Shown here in pieces: positions 17,274 through 25,299 of a stretch of 64,000 nucleotides of DNA; the first letter of the stretch is position 1, and each line of letters opens with the position of its first letter. Source of the stretch: CF-39 sp035651155 (GTDB taxonomy: Bacteria; Chloroflexota; Limnocylindria; P2-11E); assembly GCA_035651155.1 (NCBI GenBank), contig DASRGG010000031.1, positions 1 through 64,000 on the forward strand, written 5' to 3'. The notes beneath the pieces are model-generated. The model ran no database searches. It was not told where the DNA came from and was given only the letters and a program-made list of their open reading frames with translations. Position numbers and translations under genes: made by a program.

Positions 17274-18700
17274 TCGGCGCAGCAGCTCAGCTTCGAGACG
17301 TCCTTGAAGAACGAGAGCGCGACGATCTTGAGCGCCTCGGCCATCGTCGGGTAGACGTGGACCAGGTCGATGAAGTCGTGGACCGTCGCGCCGAAGCGCA
17401 TCCCCATCGCCGCCTCGTGGATCACCTCGCCGGCGTCGCGGCCGACCATCGAGACCCCGAGGACCTTGCCGCTCGCGGCCTCCAGGACCATCTTGATGAT
17501 CCCGCGCGTGTCGCGGACGGCGCCCGCGCGCGGCACGAGGTGGATCGGCACGGTGTTGCAGCGGCAGACGAACCCGCGCGCGTTGGCCTCCTCGTCGGTG
17601 AGGCCGACGACGGCGACCTGCGGGTCGGTGAAGATCGTCCGCGGGAGCACGGCGTGGTCCACCGTCCGAGCCTCGCCGCCGAGCGCGTTCCCGGCGGCGA
17701 TGTTGCCGTCGTGGGCCCCGACCGGCGTCGCCATCTGGGCACCCTGTTGCCCGCCGATGACGTCGCCCGCGGCCCAGATGTGCGGCACGCTCGTGCGCAG
17801 TCGCTCGTCGACCTTCACGAAGCCGCGCTCGTCGAGCGCGACGCCCGCCTCGGCGAGGCCGATGCCGTCGGTGTTCGGCACCCGGCTCGTCGCGACGAGC
17901 AGCCGCTCGGCGCGCACCTCCCCCTGGCGGTTGTCGGTCTCGACGATGACCGTCACGCCACCCTCCTCGCGGCGGACGCCGAGGATGCGCGTGCCGGTCC
18001 GGATGTCGATGCCCTCGGCGCTGAGCACCTCGTGGACGGCGATGCCGACCTCCGGCTCGTATCCCGAGAGGATCCGTGCGGAGCGCTGGAGCAGCGTCAC
18101 CCGTGTGCCGAGCCGCCCGAAGAGCTGCGCCAGCTCGAGGCCGATGTACCCGCCGCCGACGATGACGAGCGAGCGCGGCTGCTCGGTCAGCTCCATCGGC
18201 TCTTCGGAGGTGAGCAGGTCGCTGGTGAGGTATGGCACCCCGTCGAGGCCGGGGATCCGCGGGATCGCCGGGCGCGAGCCGGTCGCGACGAGGACCTGCT
18301 CGCCCCGCAGGCTGCGCCCGTCGAGCTGGACGGTGTGCGGATCCGTGAGCGCGGCGCGGCCCTGGGCGATCGAGATTCTGTCGCTCTCGCCGACGATCGA
18401 CTCGTACTTCCGTCCGCGGTAGTCGTGGATGACCTCGTCCTTGCCGGCGACGAGAGAGCGGAAGTCGAGGTCGAGCTTCTTCCCGCCGAGGCCCGGGAAG
18501 CGCGGGTGCTCCGCCTCCCAGTAGATGCGCGCCGCCTCGATGAGATTCTTCGAGGGCAGGCAGCCCCGGTTCACGCAGGTGCCGCCGACGGTGCGCGACT
18601 CGGTCATCACCGCGGTCTTGCCCAGCTCCGCGGCCTTCAGCGCCGCGGCGAAGGCCGTGGAGCCGGACCCGAGGATCACCAGGTCGTAGGTGTCGTTCAT
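17270..18700 (-). CDS. merA: Mercuric reductase
   Basis: This 476-residue flavoprotein disulfide reductase reduces Hg(II) to Hg(0) with NADPH. The N-terminal FAD site is ILGSGSTAFAAALKAAELG, without an N-terminal HMA domain. The redox disulfide is GGTCVNRGCLPSKN (C42/C47), and the NAD(P)H site is VIVGGGYIGLELAQLFGRLG. The diagnostic MerA C-terminus SCCAE (C473/C474) is present. The gene overlaps the upstream MerT-like gene (ATGA) and the downstream HMA gene (GTGA), forming one coupled operon. The missing fused HMA domain appears to be supplied in trans by the downstream protein. Confidence 0.93.
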   Translation of the reverse strand: MNDTYDLVILGSGSTAFAAALKAAELGKTAVMTESRTVGGTCVNRGCLPSKNLIEAARIYWEAEHPRFPGLGGKKLDLDFRSLVAGKDEVIHDYRGRKYESIVGESDRISIAQGRAALTDPHTVQLDGRSLRGEQVLVATGSRPAIPRIPGLDGVPYLTSDLLTSEEPMELTEQPRSLVIVGGGYIGLELAQLFGRLGTRVTLLQRSARILSGYEPEVGIAVHEVLSAEGIDIRTGTRILGVRREEGGVTVIVETDNRQGEVRAERLLVATSRVPNTDGIGLAEAGVALDERGFVKVDERLRTSVPHIWAAGDVIGGQQGAQMATPVGAHDGNIAAGNALGGEARTVDHAVLPRTIFTDPQVAVVGLTDEEANARGFVCRCNTVPIHLVPRAGAVRDTRGIIKMVLEAASGKVLGVSMVGRDAGEVIHEAAMGMRFGATVHDFIDLVHVYPTMAEALKIVALSFFKDVSKLSCCAE

Positions 18701-18975
18701 CGCGTCACCTCCCTTTGCGCCGGCTCAGCCGGAGCGCAGCAGTCCGTATTCGCCGCGCGGTCGAGGCGCCAGCCGCGCCGCCGCAGCCAGAGCGCCCCGA
18801 GGATCGTGCCCACAAGCAGCGCGCCCCCGGCGAGCGCCGGCCCGCCCGAGGCGAGCAGCCACGCGCCGGCACCGGTCGCTAGGAGGGCGCCGAGGAGCAG
18901 CGGGCCGCCACAGCAGAGGGCGACCAGCCCCACCACGAGCGCGGCGCCGCCGAAGCCACCGGCGTCTTGTCGCAT
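18697..18975 (-). CDS. MerT-like small membrane protein
   Basis: This 92-residue protein has two or three hydrophobic segments. A vicinal Cys pair lies in the first helix (VALCCGGPLLLG), which is the arrangement by which MerT-type transporters accept Hg(II). A second CC pair lies in the cytosolic tail (TDCCAPA). The ATG has an excellent GGGGAGGG ribosome site 8 nt upstream. The stop overlaps the merA start. Overall sequence is not close to classical MerT, so the name reflects Cys placement, topology and neighbours. Confidence 0.65.
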   Translation of the reverse strand: MRQDAGGFGGAALVVGLVALCCGGPLLLGALLATGAGAWLLASGGPALAGGALLVGTILGALWLRRRGWRLDRAANTDCCAPAEPAQREVTR

Positions 18976-19025
18976 GCCTGCACCCTCCCCTCGCGCGATC
19001 CCTGATATTTCAATAGACACCATAG

Positions 19026-19043
19026 CATCGAATTTCATCGATG
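19026..19043. promoter_or_regulatory. Dyad operator in the divergent mer promoter region
   Basis: CATCGA-N6-TCGATG is a perfect dyad in the 88-bp gap between the divergent merT-like and tlpA-like genes. This AT-richer patch (with ATATTTCAATAG just upstream) is the only plausible promoter region for both transcription units. The ArsR/CmtR-like regulator encoded nearby is the obvious candidate ligand. Confidence 0.45.
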
Positions 19044-19063
19044 GGAGTGGTAGGCTCGAGCGA

Positions 19064-19618
19064 GTGAGGATCCTGGGAAGAGCGTCGCTCATCGCCGGCC
19101 TGGTCCTGGTCTCCTGCGGGACCACGAACGCTGGCGGTCCCGTCGCGCGGAACGAAGCGCCCGATCGTCACGAGGCCGCGGCGACCGCCGCCCCCGCCGC
19201 CGCTCGCGTCGCCGCGCTCACGATGAGGACGACCGACGGCAAGGACATCGCGATCCCGACCACCGGGCACCCGACGATCGTCTACTTCATGGCCGCGTGG
19301 TGCGTGTCTTGCGTCCAGGGCGCGGTGAACCTCGCGCAGATCTATCAGGACTACGGCAGCCGCGGCCTGCAGGTGATCGCGATCGACGTCGATACCGGCG
19401 AGACTCCTGCCGACCTCGATCGCTTCCGCTCGCTCGCCGGCAATCCCCGATACTTCTGGGCGATGGACGCCGGGCAACGCGCGGCGCGCGCGTACGCGGT
19501 GCGCTCGCTCGACGCTACGATCCTCGTCAGCGGCTCGGGCGAGATCCTGTTCCGCTCCGAGTCGCTGCCCGACCCGAACACCCTGCGCCGCGCGGTGCAG
19601 AAGGCGCTGGGGCAGTAG
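19064..19618 (+). CDS. TlpA-like thioredoxin-fold lipoprotein
   Basis: This 184-residue exported protein starts at GTG. The N-terminus has a lipobox (LVLVSC, Cys about 18) followed by a low-complexity linker. The thioredoxin-fold domain starts near residue 50. MAAWCVSCVQGAVNLAQIY holds the CxxC active site (CVSC), and VIAIDVDTGETPADLDRFRS is a TlpA/ResA-like insert. It is probably a membrane-anchored thiol reductant. With the downstream CcdA-like protein it would make an electron path from cytosol to envelope, useful for Cys- or Sec-based mercury ligands. That role is inferred from context. Confidence 0.8.
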   Translation: MRILGRASLIAGLVLVSCGTTNAGGPVARNEAPDRHEAAATAAPAAARVAALTMRTTDGKDIAIPTTGHPTIVYFMAAWCVSCVQGAVNLAQIYQDYGSRGLQVIAIDVDTGETPADLDRFRSLAGNPRYFWAMDAGQRAARAYAVRSLDATILVSGSGEILFRSESLPDPNTLRRAVQKALGQ

Positions 19619-19620
19619 CG

Positions 19621-19992
19621 GTGGCCGCGAGGAGCGCGAAGGCCACACGCGCGCGCGAGCTCGACCCCGAGGACCCCGAGGTCATCGCCCGCTTCTTCCA
19701 CGGCCTGGCCGATCCGACGCGCGTGGACATCCTGCTGTTCCTGCTCGAGGGGCCCAAGACCGCCGGCGAGATCGTGCGCCACCTCGGGCGCTACCAACCG
19801 AGCGTCTCCGCGCACCTCACCTGCCTGCGCTTCTGCGGCTACGTCGAGGCCCGCCGCGAGGGGCGCACCGTCGTGTACGAGCTGCTCGATCGCCGCGTGC
19901 GCAACCTGCTGGAGATGGGCGAACGGATGCTCCGCGAGAACGCCGAGCGGATCATGGCCTGCCGGGTCATCGCCCCCGCGGAGCCGGGCTAG
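19621..19992 (+). CDS. CmtR-like ArsR/SmtB metalloregulator
   Basis: This 123-residue winged-helix repressor starts 2 nt after the tlpA-like stop. The HTH region reads FFHGLADPTRVDILLFLLEG, then GRYQPSVSAHLTCLRFCGYV. The pair HLTCLRFCG matches the Cys57/Cys61 ligands of mycobacterial CmtR, and a third Cys in IMACRVI matches the C-terminal ligand. This predicts binding of a thiophilic metal (Hg, Cd or Pb). It likely represses the two divergent mer operons. Confidence 0.85.
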   Translation: MAARSAKATRARELDPEDPEVIARFFHGLADPTRVDILLFLLEGPKTAGEIVRHLGRYQPSVSAHLTCLRFCGYVEARREGRTVVYELLDRRVRNLLEMGERMLRENAERIMACRVIAPAEPG

Positions 19993-20000
19993 CGCCGGAG

Positions 20001-20684
20001 GTGGATCCGGCTCTCGGCCTCGCGTTCGGTGCCGGCGTGCTCGCGATCGCCAACCCCTGCGCCCTCGGGATGATCCCGGCCTACCTCGCGCTCCACGGCG
20101 GGCGCACTGGGCTGGCGGCCGCGACCACCGGCCTGCTCGCCCTGGTGCTCGGGTTCGTCAGCGTCTTCGCCGCCGTCGCGCTCGCACTCGCGCTGTTCGG
20201 CCACGCGCTGCTGCGCGCGGCACCCTTCGTCGCGGGCGGGATCGGCCTGGTCCTGCTCGCCCTGGGGTTCGTCACGCTCCTCGGACGGACCGTGCACCTC
20301 GCGCTGCCGGGCGCTCGTGTCGCAGGTGGAGGTCCGCGCTTCGGTGCGCGGCTCGCGTTCGGTGCGACCTACGCGCTGGCGTCGCTCGGCTGCGCGCTGC
20401 CCATCTTCCTCGCCTTCACCGGCGTCGCGCTCACCGATCGCGACGCCGCAGGCCTCCTCGGCACGCTCGTCGCCTTCGCGCTCGGGACCGCGGCATCGCT
20501 CGTCGCCCTCGTCGCGCTCGGCGCGGCGACCGGCTTCGCCGGCCGCTTCCTGCGCAGCCCCGCGCTCGCGCGCTATGGCGGCGGGGCGCTGCTTTCCGCG
20601 GCGGGCCTGTATCTGCTCTACCTCCAGCTCGGGTTCCTGATCGGCTACCCGTTCGGCATCCCGGTGATCACCCTGCCGCTGTAG
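20001..20684 (+). CDS. CcdA/DsbD-like membrane thiol-electron carrier
   Basis: This 227-residue protein has six predicted membrane segments. Family cysteines lie in IANPCALGMIPAYLAL (first helix, the NPC motif) and LASLGCALPIFLAF (fourth helix). The family moves electrons from cytosolic thioredoxin to extracytoplasmic partners such as TlpA. It begins with GTG 8 nt after the regulator, completing a tlpA-arsR-ccdA unit. In related mer loci the same family is proposed to support mercury transport. Confidence 0.82.
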   Translation: MDPALGLAFGAGVLAIANPCALGMIPAYLALHGGRTGLAAATTGLLALVLGFVSVFAAVALALALFGHALLRAAPFVAGGIGLVLLALGFVTLLGRTVHLALPGARVAGGGPRFGARLAFGATYALASLGCALPIFLAFTGVALTDRDAAGLLGTLVAFALGTAASLVALVALGAATGFAGRFLRSPALARYGGGALLSAAGLYLLYLQLGFLIGYPFGIPVITLPL

Positions 20685-20944
20685 GGCGCGGGAGGCCGGC
20701 CCGGATCGCGGGTCGTCGCGGCTACGGAGCGGGCGCGGGGCTCCAGCACGCGAGCGCGGAGGCGAGCACGAACCCGGGCGGGCGAGCGCGCTTCAAGCGA
20801 TTAGCAGACGCTACTCGAGCCGCGCTCATCCGCGCGACACGTAGAGCGGTCCACGTTTGGGCCACCTCCCGCACCGCACCTGCCGAGCCGTGCCAAGCGG
20901 CCGGGTTTGGATCGTCGCGCGAGCGACAAGCGACAATTGCGCCG

Positions 20945-22171
20945 GTGAGCGTGAGCGCGAGCGCCCGGCATCTTGAGGGCCTGGCCGCGGGCCTGCGTGT
21001 CGATCGACATGAGCTCTCCGGCGCGTTCGGCGATAGCGGCATCCTGTTCCCACTGGCGGCGTCGCTCATCGCGGTCAACGGACTGAACCCGACGGTCGTC
21101 TTCCTCGGCGCCGGCCTCTACTACATCGCCGCGGGTCTCTATTTTCGTCTCCCCATGCCGGTACAGCCGCTCAAGGCGTTCTCCGCGATCGCCATCGCCG
21201 GAGCGCTGGCGCCCTCGGTGATCGCCGCCGGCGCCCTGATCCTGGGAGCTGCGTACTTCCTTCTCGGCGCGACCGGGCTCATCAATGTCGTCGGCCGATA
21301 TGTCCCGACCGCCGTCGTGAAGGGCATCCAGCTCTCGCTCGGTGTCACGCTGCTGCTGTCGGCGTGGAACCTCGCGCGGCGCCCTCAGGGTCTCACAGCG
21401 CTTCCAGCGGCGGTGGCACTCCCCGGGACCACCGTGAGCCTCGGGCTGCTCATCGGCGCGGGCGCGCTACTGCTCGCGCTCGTTCTTCTCCGCTGGCGCC
21501 TCGCGCCGGCGTCCATCGTGGTCCTCTCGCTCGGCGCACTCCTCGGCGTGTTCGGCGGGAGCGACCTCGGGATCCTGCACCTCGGACCGGTTCCGGTGTC
21601 CCTCGTCGTCCCCGCGGCCGGCGACTGGTGGATCGCGCTCACGCTGCTCGCGATCCCTCAGCTCCCGCTCTCCGTCGGCAACGCGATGATCTCGATGCAC
21701 GATGTCGCGGCTTCGTACTTCGGCCCCGAGGCCCGGCGCGCGACGCTCACGGGCATCGCCAAGTCGATGGGCCTGGCGAACCTGGCCGTGGGCGTATTCG
21801 CCGGAATGCCGATGTGCCACGGCGCGGGCGGCATGACGGCGCATCATCGCTTTGGTGCGCGGACCGCCGCGGCCACGATCGTGATCGGCGTGACCTGCCT
21901 GCTCCTCGGTCTCGTCTTCGGCCAGTCCGCGCTTCAGCTCGTCACGCGAGGCGTTCCGCCGGCGATCCTCGGCGCGCTGCTCGCCTACGTGGGCTGGGAG
22001 CACATCCAGCTCACCCGCGCGCTGCGCGGCGCGTTCGCCTGGGCGACCTGCCTGATCGTCGCGGCCGTCGCGACGCTCAGCGCCAACCTCGGGTGGGGCG
22101 TCGTCGTCGGGATCGCGTGGTGGTACGCGGCGGAGCTCGTCGCTTCCCGTTATGCGCGTGCTCGCGCGTGA
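20945..22171 (+). CDS. MOT1-type molybdate/sulfate transporter
   Basis: This 408-residue polytopic protein has MOT1 family signatures. These are ELSGAFGDSGILFPL near residue 22, FRLPMPVQPLKAFSAIAIA near residue 65 and MPMCHGAGGMTAHHRFGA near residue 283. The family takes up molybdate or sulfate. It starts with GTG. The 260-bp gap before it has no recognisable gene. It is separated from the mer genes by strand-neutral spacing and may have its own promoter. Confidence 0.83.
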   Translation: MSVSASARHLEGLAAGLRVDRHELSGAFGDSGILFPLAASLIAVNGLNPTVVFLGAGLYYIAAGLYFRLPMPVQPLKAFSAIAIAGALAPSVIAAGALILGAAYFLLGATGLINVVGRYVPTAVVKGIQLSLGVTLLLSAWNLARRPQGLTALPAAVALPGTTVSLGLLIGAGALLLALVLLRWRLAPASIVVLSLGALLGVFGGSDLGILHLGPVPVSLVVPAAGDWWIALTLLAIPQLPLSVGNAMISMHDVAASYFGPEARRATLTGIAKSMGLANLAVGVFAGMPMCHGAGGMTAHHRFGARTAAATIVIGVTCLLLGLVFGQSALQLVTRGVPPAILGALLAYVGWEHIQLTRALRGAFAWATCLIVAAVATLSANLGWGVVVGIAWWYAAELVASRYARARA

Positions 22172-22209
22172 GAGGCGCCCGGTGGGAGCAGGCTCGCGGC
22201 TCGCGCACG

Positions 22210-22493
22210 AGCCAGCGCGTGCTCTTCCTGTGCAGGCACAACTCCGCCTCGCTCGCAGATGGCCGAGGGACTGCTGCGCCACGAGACCGGCGGCCGTTAC
22301 GACGCGTTCGGCGCGGGCCTCGAAGCGGGCTCTCTCCGACCCGAGGCGATCGAGGTCATGCGCGAGATCGGCATCGACATCGCGCCCCAGAAGAGCACGA
22401 CCGTCGACATCTTCGCCGGCCAGCCGTTCGCTGCACTGGTCGTTCCCGGATCCCGCCGCCGTGAGCGCGCCCGTTTACCGGAAGAGGAAGTAG
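22210..22493 (+). pseudogene. Broken arsenate reductase (LMW-PTP type)
   Basis: One frame starts VLFLCRHNSAS, equivalent to the LMW-phosphatase/ArsC P-loop CxxNSxRS. The sequence then shifts frame to MAEGLLRHETGGRYDAFGAG and on to GIDIAPQKSTTVDIFAGQ. A second shift leads to HWSFPDPAAV, the conserved ArsC C-terminal motif. The middle part with the catalytic Cys/Asp loop is deleted, and the P-loop Arg is replaced by Ser. At least two frameshifts and a deletion make a functional product unlikely. Its 3' end overlaps the end of the arsenite-permease-like gene on the other strand. Confidence 0.78.
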
Positions 22494-23761
22494 CGCAAGG
22501 CCAGGTCGACGGTCGCGATGGCGATCGTCAGTCCGGTGACCGGAAGGCCATACCGCAGGAATCCCAGGAAGGCGATCGGCTCTCCGCGCGCCTCGCTCAT
22601 GCTCGCCACGACGACGTTCGCCGACGCGCCGATGAGCGTCGCGTTGCCGCCCAGACCGGCCCCGAGGGCGAGCGCCCACACCGAGGGCTCGATCGGCAGA
22701 CCCTGCCGCGCGAGCTCCTGCAGCAGCGGGACCATCGTGGCGGTGTACGGGATGTTGTCGACGATCGCCGACAGGAGCGCACTGAGCCACAGCACCGCGA
22801 GCGCGGTGATCTCGGGCCGTCCCGCCGTGATGGCCAGCACGGCCCCGGCGAGCGCGCCGACCACGCCGGTGTCCACGAGCGCGCCCACCAGGACGAACAG
22901 GCCAACAAAGAAGAACAGGGTCGGCCACTCGACCTGCGCCAGCACGTCGTGCACTTCGATCCGCGAGACGAGCAGCACTGCCGATGCGCCGAGGAGCGCG
23001 ATCGTCGCACCCTCGAGCCCGAGAGGGCGTGCGAAGAGGAACAGCACGATGGTCGCCGCGAGCACGACCAGCGAGCGGCTCGCGAGGGTGCGGTCGACGA
23101 CGCTCTCATCGAGCCGGGTCATCTGGCGGAGCTCCTCCGCGGAGAGAGCGGCGGCCCGAAGGTCAGCGCGGAACAGCCGACGAGCCATCAGCAGGTACGC
23201 CAGGAGCGACGCCAGCGCAGCGGGCGCCGTGTGCAGGAGGAAGGCGACGAAGTCCTTGCCGAACGCGCTACCGATGATGATGTTGGGCGGATCGCCGATC
23301 AGCGTCGCCGTCCCGCCGATGTTCGACGCGAGGACTATGGAGATGAGGAGCGGCAGCGCCGACATGCCCCGGCGCTCGGCGACCGAGAACGCGATCGGCG
23401 CGAGCAGGACGACCGCGGTGACGTTGTCGAGCAGCGCGCTGACGAGCGTACTGACCAGGGCCAGCGCCACGAGGAGCCGGTACGGATCGGCCTTCGTGAG
23501 GCGAACGATCCGCACCGCCAGCCAGCGGAAGAACCCGCTCCGGGCGATGACGTTGGCGATGACCATCATCCCCGCCAGCAGGAAGATCACGTTCAGGTCG
23601 ATGTGGGCCAAGGCGGCATGCTGAGGGACGATCCCGAGCGCGACGATCAAGAACCCCGCGAAGAGGGCGACGATCGTCCGGTGGACCTTGTCGGTGACGA
23701 TGAGGACGTACGCGGCGAGGAAGAGGCCGACGGCCACGAGCTGCTGAGCGTTGTCGGGCAT
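22475..23761 (-). CDS. ArsB/NhaD-superfamily permease
   Basis: This 428-residue protein has about 11 membrane segments and belongs to the ion-transporter superfamily including ArsB, NhaD and the P protein. Diagnostic repeats are SALLDNVTAVVLLAPIAF and SNIGGTATLIGDPPN in the first half, and SAIVDNIPYTATMVPLL and GNATLIGASAN in the second. These are the internally duplicated substrate loops. The neighbouring arsC remnant suggests arsenite or another anion as substrate, but the family includes sodium and dicarboxylate carriers. Confidence 0.82.
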   Translation of the reverse strand: MPDNAQQLVAVGLFLAAYVLIVTDKVHRTIVALFAGFLIVALGIVPQHAALAHIDLNVIFLLAGMMVIANVIARSGFFRWLAVRIVRLTKADPYRLLVALALVSTLVSALLDNVTAVVLLAPIAFSVAERRGMSALPLLISIVLASNIGGTATLIGDPPNIIIGSAFGKDFVAFLLHTAPAALASLLAYLLMARRLFRADLRAAALSAEELRQMTRLDESVVDRTLASRSLVVLAATIVLFLFARPLGLEGATIALLGASAVLLVSRIEVHDVLAQVEWPTLFFFVGLFVLVGALVDTGVVGALAGAVLAITAGRPEITALAVLWLSALLSAIVDNIPYTATMVPLLQELARQGLPIEPSVWALALGAGLGGNATLIGASANVVVASMSEARGEPIAFLGFLRYGLPVTGLTIAIATVDLALRYFLFR

Positions 23762-23830
23762 GCGGACACCTCCGCCGACCCGTCTTCCCGGCTCCCCTAG
23801 ATCCAGGCGCCATCGTACCGTGCGCGAGGG

Positions 23831-24180
23831 CTACCCGTTGGACCGCGCCGGCTCGAGATCCTCGTCCTCGACCGCGACGAGCTCCTCGCGAGAGCGCGTG
23901 GACGGGTGGCGAGAGGAAGCGCTGCGCGATCGCGGTCGGGACGATCGCGGACACGATCACCGCCATCACCAGGTACGCGAGGCCTGTGCTCACGAAGAAC
24001 GGCGCGAGCCAGGAAGAGCGCGAAGAACGCGCCCTTGATCTCCGGGCTCGATCACCCGGTCGCCATAGCGGCGGAGGAAGGGGCGCTCAAGGGTATGACA
24101 GAAGACCCAGGCCCGACGAAGAGGTTGAAGATGCTCCCGAAGTAGTCCAGCAACTCGGGCAGGACCCCCCTGCGTGGCGT
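23831..24180 (-). pseudogene. Decayed C-terminal part of a Na+/H+ antiporter
   Basis: On the minus strand fragments of a cation-proton antiporter are readable in different frames: RRYGDRVIEPEIKGAFFALF, then VSTGLAYLVMAVIVSAIVPT with AIAQRFLSP, and a tail REELVAVEDEDLEPARSNG ending at TAG. At least two frameshifts separate them, and no N-terminal transport domain exists upstream. This explains the otherwise gene-free stretch between the permease and the toxin-antitoxin pair. Confidence 0.6.
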
Positions 24181-24198
24181 AACGCCGGAGCTACCGGC

Positions 24199-24227
24199 TT
24201 GACGCGACCGCGTGGCGCCGGCATTCT
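24199..24227 (+). promoter_or_regulatory. Sigma-70-like promoter of the toxin-antitoxin pair
   Basis: TTGACG is followed after 17 bp by CATTCT. The predicted transcription start nearly coincides with the GTG start of the antitoxin 7 nt downstream, so the mRNA would be leaderless. Confidence 0.5.
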
Positions 24228-24234
24228 TTACACC

Positions 24235-24483
24235 GTGGCAACAGAAGTAAAGAAGCGAACGCGGGGGACAGCACGGATCAGCTCGAAGCATCAGGTGACG
24301 ATCCCCGCGGCGGCGATGCGCCGCGCCGGGCTCCGCACCGGTGACGAGCTGCGCATCGTAGAGGCGGGGCGGGGCCGGGTGGTGCTCGCCCGAACAGCCG
24401 ACGCGATCGTTCGCCACGCCGGAGCGCTCACTGGGGTGTATCCGAAGGGCTACCTCGCGAAGTCGCGGAACGAGTGGCGGTAA
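24235..24483 (+). CDS. AbrB/MazE-type antitoxin
   Basis: This 82-residue protein has an N-terminal swapped-hairpin AbrB domain: ARISSKHQVTIPAAAMRRAG, then TGDELRIVEAG and VVLAR. The C-terminal tail (LTGVYPKGYLAKSRNEWR) would wrap the toxin. It overlaps the PIN-domain gene by 10 nt, the usual antitoxin-first order. It should bind its own promoter, which lies immediately upstream. Confidence 0.82.
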   Translation: MATEVKKRTRGTARISSKHQVTIPAAAMRRAGLRTGDELRIVEAGRGRVVLARTADAIVRHAGALTGVYPKGYLAKSRNEWR

Positions 24484-24866
24484 CGGTCGTCGACGCGAGC
24501 CTGATCATCGCGCTGCTGGATGCCGACGACGCGCACCACCAGCGCGCGACCGCTACGCTCGCCGACCCTCGTCTCGAGGACATCGTCTTGCCGGCGAGCG
24601 CCTACGCCGAGACGCTTATCGGGCCGAGCCGGCGCGGTCCGGCCGCGATCAAGGCGGTCGATGACCTTCTGAGCGACCTCGCCGCTGAGGTGGCCCCGAT
24701 CTCACGCGAGGTCGCACGCCGGGCGGCCCGGCTTCGCGCAGCGCGCCCGTCGCTCCGGCTCCCCGATGCGCTCGTGCTCGCGACCGGCGACGTCCTCGAG
24801 GCCACGGCCGTCCTGACGACCGACCGCCGTTGGAGCCGCTACGGCCGGCGGGTTCGCGTCATCTGA
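24474..24866 (+). CDS. PIN-domain ribonuclease toxin (VapC-like)
   Basis: This 130-residue PIN-domain protein starts at GTG within the antitoxin gene. The acidic metal-binding residues of the family are visible: VVDASLIIALLD (D near 6), ASAYAETLIG (E near 46), RLPDALVLATG (D near 101) and TTDRRW (D near 120). VapC toxins cleave tRNA or rRNA and are neutralised by the co-encoded antitoxin. Pairing with an AbrB-type antitoxin is common. Confidence 0.85.
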   Translation: MAVTVVDASLIIALLDADDAHHQRATATLADPRLEDIVLPASAYAETLIGPSRRGPAAIKAVDDLLSDLAAEVAPISREVARRAARLRAARPSLRLPDALVLATGDVLEATAVLTTDRRWSRYGRRVRVI

Positions 24867-24951
24867 GCGACGTTGCTCGTGCGGTCCCCCGCTTCACGCT
24901 GACAAGCAGGCGCCACGTCGTGCATGGTCGTGGGGGTCAGCCTGGGGGTCA

Positions 24952-25296
24952 GTGATCGCGTTGCGACAACGCCTCGAGCTCTACGGACTTCCTCTCGCAA
25001 CCGCCGCCATCGGCGTAATCGAAACTGTCCTCGGTGTTCTGAGCGTGCCGATCGGCGCCGCGATCGCGGTGAGCGGTGCGATCCTTGTCGCGGCACTCGA
25101 CATTCGGGGTCGCATGCGGACGGTCGAGGCCTCGCGCGAGGCTGAACAACGTGCCCTCGCGCGGCTCGCTGAGGCGGCGGTGAGGTTGCAGCGCGGCCGT
25201 CGAAGTCCCACACTGGACCTACACCCCCTGCCGCTTCGTCGGCAGGGTGCGAGGGCCGCCGAAAGGCGGCTCTCAGCGTTTACGGGGGACCGCTGA
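24952..25296 (+). CDS. Small hypothetical membrane protein
   Basis: This 114-residue frame starts at GTG. It has two hydrophobic stretches (LPLATAAIGVIETVLGVLSV and AAIAVSGAILVAALDI) followed by a charged helical tail (MRTVEASREAEQRALARLAE). It ends 3 nt before the NYN gene, so co-transcription is likely. No family is recognised. The coding call rests on coherent hydrophobic composition and on spacing. Confidence 0.45.
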   Translation: MIALRQRLELYGLPLATAAIGVIETVLGVLSVPIGAAIAVSGAILVAALDIRGRMRTVEASREAEQRALARLAEAAVRLQRGRRSPTLDLHPLPLRRQGARAAERRLSAFTGDR

Positions 25297-25299
25297 ACC

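Noticed and set aside
20726..20830. Possible tRNA-Ser-like sequence on the minus strand
   Set aside because: A CTGCTAA loop and a GGGTTCG are present, but stems do not pair and the T-arm is broken. Could be a very old relic; not supportable.
22210..22493. arsC as a UGA-containing selenoprotein
   Set aside because: The breaks are frameshifts and a deletion; no UGA interrupts the relevant frame.
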